From assembly GCA_001563305.1 (NCBI GenBank), contig CP013703.1, positions 62,001 through 126,000 of the forward strand: a DNA stretch of 64,000 bases. Reading direction: 5' to 3'. The position numbers and the translations under genes are program-made. The first letter of the stretch is position 1, and the number at the start of each line of letters is the position of its first letter. Below, in pieces: positions 54,766 through 62,904 of the stretch. The notes under the pieces are model-generated. The model was not told the DNA's origin. It did no database searches and saw only the letters and a list, made by a program, of their open reading frames with translations. This stretch comes from a methanogenic archaeon mixed culture ISO4-G1 (lineage in GTDB: Archaea; Thermoplasmatota; Thermoplasmata; Methanomassiliicoccales; Methanomethylophilaceae).

Positions 54766-56349
54766 ATGACAACAAAGATTCTTGTTTCGGACCCCCTGGA
54801 TGCAGAGGGACTCGAGATCCTCAAGAACTCTGGATTCCCCGTGGACGAGGTCTCCGGACTCACAGAGGACGAACTGTGCGCTAAGATCGGAGACTACGAC
54901 GCCCTCATCATTAGGTCGGGCACCAAGGTCACCAAGAAGGTCATCGATGCCGGGAAGAAGCTCCGCGTCATCGGACGTGCCGGAGTCGGCGTCGACAACA
55001 TCGACGTCCCCTACGCCACCGACAAGGGAATCCTCGTCATGAACACCCCCTCCGCGAACATCCTGTCCGCGGCGGAGCACTCATGCGCCATGCTCCTCGC
55101 CGTCGCGAGGAACATCCCCTTCGCCCACGAGTCCATGCACAAGGGCGAGTGGAAGAGGTCCAAATACACCGGCGTCGAGCTCAACGGAAAGATCCTGGGT
55201 ATCATCGGGGTCGGACGTGTCGGAGGAGAGGTCGCGAAGCGCATGAAGGCCTTCAACATGACCATGATCGGATACGATCCCTTCCTGCCCAAGGAGGTCG
55301 CCGACTCCCTTGGGGTCAGGCTCACCACGCTGGACGAGGTCATCAGCACCGCCGACTTCATGACGATCCACACACCGCTCCTCCCCGAGACGAGGAATAT
55401 GATCTCCATGCCCCAGTTCAAGATGATGAAGCCCACCGCGAGGATCGCGAACGTCGCCCGCGGAGGAATCGTCAACGAGGACGACCTTTACACGGCACTG
55501 AAGGAGAAGATCATCGCTGGAGCCGCGTTCGACGTATGGTGCAACGAGCCCTTGACCGACGACGAGAAGAAGCTCCTGGAGCTGGACAACCTCGTCACGA
55601 CGCCCCATCTCGGAGCATCCACCGTGGAGGCCCAGGAGAGGGTCGCCATCGAGGTCGCCGAGCACGCGGTCATGTACCTCAGGGACGGAATCGTCTCCAA
55701 CGCCATCAACGCACCCCGCGGAACGCTGGATGCCGAGACAGAGCCCTACATGCCCCTCGTGAAGAGCATGGGTTCGATCATCCAGCAGATCGTCGGGAAC
55801 AACCCCCTCAACAAGCTGGAGATCTCCTACTGCGGTAACCTCGCCAAGAAGCAGACGAAGCTCCTCACGGTGACATCCGTCATCGGATACCTGGAGGGAA
55901 TCATCGGGGCCGCCAACATGATCAACGCGCTCCCCGTCGCGAAGTCCAAGGGAGTCGAGATCTTCGAGTCCACCAAGGACGATGCGAAGGACTACTCCAG
56001 CCTCGTCGAGATGAAGTTCACCTACTCCGGAAAGACCCGCACCATCAAGGGAACGGTCGTCGGAGGATCACCCAAGATCATCTGCATCGACGAGTACGCC
56101 ACTGAGATCACAGTCTCCAACAGGATGATCATCCTCAGGTACAAGGATACCCCCGGTGTAATCGGTGCCGTCGGCAACGCCCTCGGAGAGGCCAAGGTCA
56201 ACATCGCCCACATGGCGGTCGGAAGGGCCAACGGCAAGGCCACGATGTTCCTCACCGTGGACCAGGATGTCCCCAAGGAGGTCATCGACGTCATCTCGTC
56301 GAAGGTCCCCGAGGTCGAGGAGATCGACTACATCAGGATCGAGCAGTGA
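54766..56349 (+). CDS. serA: D-3-phosphoglycerate dehydrogenase SerA
   Basis: 527 residues from ATG 54766; GGAGG ends 8 nt upstream, which favours it over ATG 54760. NAD-binding domain LGIIGVGRVGGEVAKRMKAF; catalytic Arg in ANVARGGIVNEDDLY, Glu in VWCNEPLTDDE and His in PHLGASTVEAQ. An ASB domain and a C-terminal ACT domain (LRYKDTPGVIGAVGNALGEA) give allosteric serine control, the long type-1 SerA. First step of serine synthesis. Confidence 0.95.
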   Translation: MTTKILVSDPLDAEGLEILKNSGFPVDEVSGLTEDELCAKIGDYDALIIRSGTKVTKKVIDAGKKLRVIGRAGVGVDNIDVPYATDKGILVMNTPSANILSAAEHSCAMLLAVARNIPFAHESMHKGEWKRSKYTGVELNGKILGIIGVGRVGGEVAKRMKAFNMTMIGYDPFLPKEVADSLGVRLTTLDEVISTADFMTIHTPLLPETRNMISMPQFKMMKPTARIANVARGGIVNEDDLYTALKEKIIAGAAFDVWCNEPLTDDEKKLLELDNLVTTPHLGASTVEAQERVAIEVAEHAVMYLRDGIVSNAINAPRGTLDAETEPYMPLVKSMGSIIQQIVGNNPLNKLEISYCGNLAKKQTKLLTVTSVIGYLEGIIGAANMINALPVAKSKGVEIFESTKDDAKDYSSLVEMKFTYSGKTRTIKGTVVGGSPKIICIDEYATEITVSNRMIILRYKDTPGVIGAVGNALGEAKVNIAHMAVGRANGKATMFLTVDQDVPKEVIDVISSKVPEVEEIDYIRIEQ

Positions 56350-56353
56350 TAGC

Positions 56354-56746
56354 ATGGCGATAGTGACCGTCGATGATCTGACACAGGCGATCAAGAACAG
56401 TATCGACGATTCCCATGACATGGTGGAGGAGCAGGCATACGAGCTCGCCCACCATGTGCTCAACTTCTTCGGTTACTCCGACAGGATCATCGACAACGTC
56501 CTGGAGCCCGAGGACCGTGACGCGTTCTACATGCTGGAGGACGCCGGCATCCTGACCACCGAGAGGGAGGAGACCACCCTCTATGACGGAAGGGAGTGGA
56601 GGATCCACTACTGGCTCTTCAAGCGCGACAAGATCGCGGACCTCATGGGCACGCCCAGGGCGAGGAAGGAGGACGATTCCGAGGAGGAATTCACCTACTC
56701 CGACCTTCCCGACGATGTCTGGCAGAGGGGCGGCGGGGCCGCATAA
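56354..56746 (+). CDS. Uncharacterised acidic protein (possibly DUF6015)
   Basis: 130 residues, helical and acidic. MAIVTVDDLTQAIKNSIDDS, AHHVLNFFGYSDRIIDNVLE, DAFYMLEDAGILTTEREETT and WRIHYWLFKRDKI suggest a wHTH-like fold. It sits 4 bases after serA and directly abuts the XPD gene (0-base gap, TAA then ATG), so it is in the same operon. Assignment to DUF6015 is from memory and uncertain. Possible partner of the helicase (inference). Confidence 0.75.
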   Translation: MAIVTVDDLTQAIKNSIDDSHDMVEEQAYELAHHVLNFFGYSDRIIDNVLEPEDRDAFYMLEDAGILTTEREETTLYDGREWRIHYWLFKRDKIADLMGTPRARKEDDSEEEFTYSDLPDDVWQRGGGAA

Positions 56747-58624
56747 ATGGATTATTTTCCCTACGGGTACCGTCCTGGTCAGAAGGAGCTCGTGAGCTTC
56801 ATCGACCGGACGGTACGCGACCGCAGGTGCGCGGTCATCGAGGCCGGTACCGGTACCGGCAAGACGATAACATCGCTGTGTGGAGCCTTGGATTACGCCA
56901 AGGAGCACGGCATGAAGGTCATCTACCTGACGAGGACGAAGTCCCAGCAGAAGCAGGTCGTACGCGAGTCCAAGGCCATCGGCAAGGATGTCATGTGCGT
57001 GGCCATGCAGGGCCGTTCGGCCGCTTCATGTCCCCTGATGCGCGAGGACCCGGATCTTGCCTCCGGAACGGCGGAGGAGATCTCCAAGCTATGCTCCGTG
57101 TACAAGAGGAAGAAGGACGGGGTCTGCCACTGCAAGCACTTCGCCAACATCGAGGGCGTGGATATCGAGGCATGGGCAGAGAGGGTCCGCAGCGAGCATC
57201 CCGAACCGGAGGAGTTCACCCGCATGTGCGAGGATGCCGAACTCTGTCCGTACGAGCTCAGCAAGCTGATGCTCCCGTTCGCGGACGTCATCGCGGTACC
57301 GTATCCGTTCGTCTTCATGCCCATGATACTGGACCGCTTCGTTGAGTGGACCGGCGTCCCGCTGTCCCAGATGGTGCTGATCGTTGACGAGGCCCATAAC
57401 CTCCCGGATTACCTGAGGGACGTCCAGACGTTCGAATACAGCGAGTACGCCATGGACCTGGCCGCCAAGGAGGCCAAGGACCACGGGGACTTCGACCTCT
57501 GCGAGGGCATATCCGTGACGGACCTGGTCGCGGTCCTCAAGGAGATACTGGCATCCGCCCAGAAGGAGTATCTGATCGATGATGACGGGATGCTCCCGCC
57601 GTACTATCTGGAGGACGAGCTCATGTCCCGTCTGGGGGTCAGTTCCGTGACCATCAGCAGGATGTGCAAGGCCATGGAGGAGATCGGCGACGGCATCATG
57701 GAGAAGAAGAAGGAGAGGCACAAGCTGCCCCGTTCCTACATCCATTCCATGGCGGGATTCATCCGCGCCTGGATAGACGGCGATGACGAGAACTACGTGA
57801 GGCTGATCGTCAAGGAGAACGGAAACCCGAAGTTCCAGGCATACTGCATGGACCCGTCGGGTGCGGCGGGGCCGCTGATAGACTGCTTCTCGTCGATACA
57901 CATGTCCGGGACCCTGCAGCCACTGGACGCCTATGTCACGGAGCTCGGTCTGGACAGGGTCAACACGCTCTGCCTGGACGGCATATTCCCCAAGGAGAAC
58001 CTGTTGACGCTGTACACCGACAGGGTCTCGATGAAGTACGAGGAGAGGGAGCTCCCCCAGAACTACGACACGCTGATGGAGATGGTGGTGGAATGCGTGA
58101 ACGCGGTCCGTGTGAACACGGCCGTGTTCTTCCCGTCCTATTCGTTCATGGACAAGATGGTCGACGACGGGCTCGTCCAGAGGCTGTCGCGCGATGTCGT
58201 CTACGAGCGCAAGGGGATGTCCCAGCCGGAGCTGATGTCCGTGTTCGAGAACTTCAGGATGTCCTCCGGAGGGGTGCTGTTCTGCGTCACCGGCGGAAGG
58301 ATCAGCGAGGGCCTGGACTTCCCGGACAAGGCCCTGGAGATGGTGATCCTCATAGGGATACCGTATCCCAAGCCCACAGCGAAGATGCGCGCGATGCGCA
58401 GGTACTACGACATCCGCTTCGGCGACGGCATGTGGTACACCAACATGATCCCCACGGTGAGGAAGATGAGGCAGTCCATCGGCAGGCTGATAAGGTCGGA
58501 GACCGACAGGGGCGTAGCGGTCATAATGGACCGCAGGATCGCCGGCCTGAAGGACATACAGGCGGAACTGTGCCAGGATATCCCTTCCAAGGAGAGGGAG
58601 TTCTTCCGTTATTCGAAATATTGA
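56747..58624 (+). CDS. xpd: XPD/Rad3-family DNA helicase with 4Fe-4S domain
   Basis: 625 residues. Walker A is VIEAGTGTGKTITSLCGALD; DEAH is LIVDEAHNLPDYL; motif VI-like QSIGRLIRSETDRGV ends the C-terminal RecA domain. Cys residues between motifs Ia and II (SCPLMRE, KLCSVYKRK, VCHCKHF and ELCPYE) supply the Fe-S cluster ligands, as in archaeal XPD. The arch domain follows. A 5'-3' helicase of nucleotide-excision repair type. Transcribed with serA and the acidic gene. Confidence 0.9.
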   Translation: MDYFPYGYRPGQKELVSFIDRTVRDRRCAVIEAGTGTGKTITSLCGALDYAKEHGMKVIYLTRTKSQQKQVVRESKAIGKDVMCVAMQGRSAASCPLMREDPDLASGTAEEISKLCSVYKRKKDGVCHCKHFANIEGVDIEAWAERVRSEHPEPEEFTRMCEDAELCPYELSKLMLPFADVIAVPYPFVFMPMILDRFVEWTGVPLSQMVLIVDEAHNLPDYLRDVQTFEYSEYAMDLAAKEAKDHGDFDLCEGISVTDLVAVLKEILASAQKEYLIDDDGMLPPYYLEDELMSRLGVSSVTISRMCKAMEEIGDGIMEKKKERHKLPRSYIHSMAGFIRAWIDGDDENYVRLIVKENGNPKFQAYCMDPSGAAGPLIDCFSSIHMSGTLQPLDAYVTELGLDRVNTLCLDGIFPKENLLTLYTDRVSMKYEERELPQNYDTLMEMVVECVNAVRVNTAVFFPSYSFMDKMVDDGLVQRLSRDVVYERKGMSQPELMSVFENFRMSSGGVLFCVTGGRISEGLDFPDKALEMVILIGIPYPKPTAKMRAMRRYYDIRFGDGMWYTNMIPTVRKMRQSIGRLIRSETDRGVAVIMDRRIAGLKDIQAELCQDIPSKEREFFRYSKY

Positions 58625-58686
58625 CGGAGTCCTATCGTGATCCCCGCCACGAACGCTTATCTACTGAATGGATGTTAGGGCCTATC

Positions 58687-58965
58687 ATGGAGATAACAGT
58701 CGAACCCGACGTTCAGAAGCTCATCATGGATGCAGGATGCGATTACCGCGTCTGTACCGCGTGCCTCGGTCCCGCACTCGTCCCTACGTCCGTCAAGGGC
58801 CCCAAGGACACCGATGTCAGGATCGAGATCGGCAAGCAGACCCTGTACATCTCCAGATACGTCGCGCGCTACATCTCGAGGGTCACCATGGACATGCTCT
58901 ACGATGACGACGAGATAGACGCATGCCCCGCGTTCCCCAACAGGTTCCACAGGGGTCAGTTCTGA
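58687..58965 (+). CDS. Small Cys-rich protein, function unknown
   Basis: 92 residues from ATG 58687. DAGCDYRVCTACLGPALVPT has a C-x4-C-x2-C Cys cluster; IEIGKQTLYISRYVARYISR is a beta-helix segment; and DEIDACPAFPNRFHRGQF ends the protein with another Cys. Together these could bind a metal or cluster. The 3' end overlaps the convergent ThiI-like gene by 10 bases. AACGCTTATC near 58651-58660 may be the promoter. No family recognised. Confidence 0.65.
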   Translation: MEITVEPDVQKLIMDAGCDYRVCTACLGPALVPTSVKGPKDTDVRIEIGKQTLYISRYVARYISRVTMDMLYDDDEIDACPAFPNRFHRGQF

Positions 58966-59585
58966 AGCACGGCGCTGTCGGCACACTTCTTCGCCAGGGC
59001 ATCGAGGTCTATGTCGGTGCTCATCCTGACGACCTTGTCCGGAGAGGCCTCGGTTATGGGTCTCGTCGGCACTATGGTGCACCCGTTGGTGGGCCTTATC
59101 GAGATCTCGAACGTTCCGATCTCCTTGGCGATGGCCTCGATCTCCAGCTTGTCCAGGCCGATGAGGGGTCTGGCGACCGGGAAGTTGAGTTCGATGTTCT
59201 CCGACCTGATGTTCTTCAGGGTCTGGGATGCGACCTGTCCGAGGGAATCTCCCATGATAATGCCGTCCGCACCCAGTTTCTTGGCCAGTTCCCTGGCCGT
59301 ACGCTGCATGACGCGCTTGCACATCACGCACTGATAGTGGTAATCGCACTTGTCGTGGATGGTCTGCTGGTTATCGCCGTGGGGTGCGACGTACAGCGGG
59401 AATTCCTTCCCGGTGACCTTTCTGAGCTGTGCGGCGATGTCCTTGACGATTTCCATGGAGCGGTCGTCCGTGAAGGGACGGTTGTCCATGTGCAGAAGGA
59501 TGACATCGGCACCGCGCTGGCTCATCAGATATGATGCGACCGGCGAATCGATGCCGTTGGACATCAGTGCTACGAGTCTCGTCAC
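58956..59585 (-). CDS. ThiI-like PP-loop ATPase lacking the THUMP domain
   Basis: 209 residues from GTG 59585, overlapping the csl4 stop by GTGA. The PP-loop reads LMSNGIDSPVASYL, where SNG replaces the usual SGG. LGADGIIMGDSLGQVASQTL and CVMCKRVMQR are the conserved ThiI-type blocks. Full ThiI has an N-terminal ferredoxin-like and THUMP RNA-binding region; it is absent here, so this is a stand-alone PP-loop domain. Probably adenylates a tRNA or thiazole precursor for sulfur transfer; substrate unknown. The longer open frame upstream is antisense or csl4 shadow. Confidence 0.8.
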   Translation of the reverse strand: MTRLVALMSNGIDSPVASYLMSQRGADVILLHMDNRPFTDDRSMEIVKDIAAQLRKVTGKEFPLYVAPHGDNQQTIHDKCDYHYQCVMCKRVMQRTARELAKKLGADGIIMGDSLGQVASQTLKNIRSENIELNFPVARPLIGLDKLEIEAIAKEIGTFEISIRPTNGCTIVPTRPITEASPDKVVRMSTDIDLDALAKKCADSAVLQN

Positions 59586-60148
59586 AGGTCCACGTCGCCG
59601 TAGTCGTCCGCGAGCTTCCTGGGCATCGCGTACTTGCATTCGGGGCAGAACAGTCCGTCGCCCTTCTTGCTCCTGATCATCTCGGTCTTGCACTTACTGC
59701 ACTGCGCCCTGATGACGCCCAGGTGCTCGTCCTTGGTGGTGAGCTGGAGCGCCGGCTTGATGGCCGTGACGCGGGCCCTGATGAAGTCTCCCTTCCTCAG
59801 TTCCTTGGCGACGTCGTCCGTGTAGTTGGGGGAGATCTTGGAGACATGGATCGTGGCGTACGTGTCGCCTCCGAGCCTCCTCTCGACACCCTCCTTGACA
59901 TACACGTCTGCTGTGGCCATGGTGCTCCTGATGTCGCCCACGACACCGTAGACGATGTCGCCGACCGCGAGCACGTTGGGAGGGTTGGGGGAGACGACCT
60001 TCGCGACGCACTCAGCGTCGTCCAGCACGAGCTCTCCTACCTGTGAAGCGTAAACGATTCCGTTCTCTGCGAAAGTCCCCTCTGCGGCCAGATACTCTTC
60101 TTCTGAGGCCACTTCCTCTCCGGGGAATACGAATTTGGATTCTGTCAT
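59582..60148 (-). CDS. csl4: Exosome subunit Csl4
   Basis: 188 residues. An N-terminal domain (FVFPGEEVASEEEYLAAEGT), an S1 RNA-binding domain (VGDIVYGVVGDIRSTMATAD, IHVSKISPNY), and a C-terminal zinc ribbon (AQCSKCKTEM...GLFCPECKYAM) match archaeal Csl4. It caps the exosome and recruits RNA. The gene lies between a methyltransferase gene (6 bases upstream) and the ThiI-like gene in one operon. Confidence 0.94.
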   Translation of the reverse strand: MTESKFVFPGEEVASEEEYLAAEGTFAENGIVYASQVGELVLDDAECVAKVVSPNPPNVLAVGDIVYGVVGDIRSTMATADVYVKEGVERRLGGDTYATIHVSKISPNYTDDVAKELRKGDFIRARVTAIKPALQLTTKDEHLGVIRAQCSKCKTEMIRSKKGDGLFCPECKYAMPRKLADDYGDVDL

Positions 60149-60154
60149 GTGAAA

Positions 60155-60748
60155 TCACCTTATGTTGACGACCGCGACGTCAACCGTCTTTCTCGTCTTG
60201 GTATGGAATGAAAATGTATGAGGGATTTCGTACTTATAGGTTTTATAATAAGGGACCTGGCGTCCCCTCTTCTCGCAGTACTCCCTGACGAAATCCAACG
60301 TGGCGGCCATGTGGATGGAGTAGACGCAGTCCGACAGCTCCATGGCCTTGTCCAGGAACGCGCGGTCCGCATTCCTGTTCTGGCATCCGAACGGCGGGTT
60401 CATGAATATCGTGTCTGCGCCCTCCGTGACGTCCAGTATGTCGCTCTTCGCAAAATCGATATCAGCACCGAAGGATGCCCTGTTCCTCTCCGCGACATCC
60501 AGAGCGGATTGGGAGATGTCGAAGCCCTTGACCTGAGAGGCCCCGAGCAGCCACGATCCTATGGAGAACATACCCGTGCCGCAGCCCAGGTCCACGACCT
60601 TGAGCCCCTGCACATCGCCCTTCGAATACGCATCGTAGAGTATGTCGGCGGCCATGGTCGCGGGCGTCATGTACTGTTCTAGCGACGCGTCGGGGGATTC
60701 GAAGTTGGCAACCTTCTGCAGCGAGATCTCGAGGTCCTTCTTCTTCAT
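60155..60748 (-). CDS. METTL5-type N6-adenine methyltransferase
   Basis: 197 residues. SAM motif I is VVDLGCGTGMFSIGSWLLGA; the catalytic motif is IFMNPPFGCQNRN (NPPF), the same as METTL5 and COG2263 archaeal proteins that methylate A in rRNA or tRNA. LEQYMTPATMAADILYDAY is the N-terminal block. The exact substrate is not shown. First gene of an RNA-metabolism operon with csl4 and the ThiI-like gene. Confidence 0.88.
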   Translation of the reverse strand: MKKKDLEISLQKVANFESPDASLEQYMTPATMAADILYDAYSKGDVQGLKVVDLGCGTGMFSIGSWLLGASQVKGFDISQSALDVAERNRASFGADIDFAKSDILDVTEGADTIFMNPPFGCQNRNADRAFLDKAMELSDCVYSIHMAATLDFVREYCEKRGRQVPYYKTYKYEIPHTFSFHTKTRKTVDVAVVNIR

Positions 60749-60853
60749 TTCCGCGTCCTCCGGATACGATTCTCTAATCCCGTCGCAGCATAAAAATACG
60801 AATCCCGTAAAGACCGATGATTGATCTCGGACACTCTTTTTTTCATTCTGTAG

Positions 60854-60884
60854 TGATTTTTACAAATCAAAAACCGAATTTTAT
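60854..60884 (+). promoter_or_regulatory. gdhA upstream inverted repeat and TATA candidate
   Basis: TGATTT (60854-60859) and AAATCA (60864-60869) form a perfect 6-4-6 repeat just upstream of the TATA candidate GAATTTTATG (60876-60885). A second T-rich candidate is at 60897-60906. No GGAA-N6-TTCC (NrpR-type) site was seen. Confidence 0.45.
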
Positions 60885-60965
60885 GTTAGAGTGATTTCTT
60901 TTTTATCGTATGACTTTCATCAGCTAAAACCAGAGATGGAAGTATCTAATTCTGTCACTAGGTGA

Positions 60966-62321
<1,356 letters not shown>

Positions 62322-62331
62322 AACCTTTCAA

Positions 62332-62360
62332 AGGTGCCTTCGGGCACCTATCCTTTCTTT
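62332..62360 (+). terminator. gdhA intrinsic-type terminator with TTCG loop
   Basis: AGGTGCC (62332-62338) pairs exactly with GGCACCT (62343-62349) around TTCG, followed by ATCCTTTCTTTT. It starts 11 bases after the gdhA stop. Confidence 0.7.
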
Positions 62361-62530
62361 TGATTCGGATATCAGCTATCGATATGTGCCATCAGTCATC
62401 CCGATCCCGGGAGACGTCCATATCCTTCGCGATATCTTTTCGCCGAATGATAGGGCTGCAGGGCGGTTTTTTCCTTCAATTAATTTAACCAACCTGGGAT
62501 AGCCTTATTATGTTGTTAGTGAATCCACAG

Positions 62531-62815
62531 AATGCTAGAAGACCCTGACACCAGGGTGCGGATGGAAATTGGATGGGATGTGGCAAAGCATTACAATCGG
62601 TTTGTACATTCGCTGGAATCTAAACCTTAACAGTTAAATACAATGGAAAACTAATGACCTTTCAAGGATGTGCCTACTGGGTTAAGATGTCGATAGTAGG
62701 TGTGTCTAACCCTAACAAACGATTTACCTGATCCGAGGAGGGATCCAAAGGTCGGGTACCCCTAATATCTATCCGGACCCCGGAGAAATCCGGAGTCCGG
62801 ATCCCCTAATTTTTC
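62531..62815 (+). ncRNA. Candidate structured non-coding RNA upstream of purH
   Basis: About 285 bases with no supported ORF. TATA CCTTATTAT (62503-62511) predicts a start near 62531-62536. Stems: ACCCTG/CAGGGT (62542-62547/62552-62557); TACAA/TTGTA (62592-62596/62602-62606); 62726-62734/62741-62752, GATCC/GGATC extended by ACCT/AGGT. The end is a long hairpin, 62771-62778/62795-62802, with inner CCGGA/TCCGG and GAAA tetraloop (62785-62788), then CCCCTAATTTTT (to 62814). Two further helices, 62673-62678/62695-62700 and 62679-62684/62707-62712, cross each other, forming a pseudoknot or alternatives. It is closed by its own terminator before the purH promoter, so a stand-alone RNA is more likely than a leader. 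Confidence 0.55.
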
Positions 62816-62862
62816 TCGGACTTGTGTTCTCTGGAGCGCTCACGTCTTGCGGTCTGTGTAAC

Positions 62863-62870
62863 CGTTATAT
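62863..62870 (+). promoter_or_regulatory. TATA box of purH
   Basis: CGTTATAT predicts a transcript start near 62892-62897, downstream of the terminator-like hairpin of the ncRNA candidate and 8-13 nt before ATG 62905. Confidence 0.45.
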
Positions 62871-62904
62871 GTCTCGAATCTATTCATCTGATGCATACAG
62901 AGTT

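Noticed and set aside
62350-62500. A gene between gdhA and the ncRNA candidate
   Set aside because: No frame with a plausible start and codon bias was found. The stretch holds the gdhA terminator, small palindromes and a T6 run near 62466-62472 only.
62522-62560. RNase P CR V (ACAGAA) upstream of purH
   Set aside because: ACAGAA at 62526-62531 lies before the predicted RNA start and there is no matching CR I.
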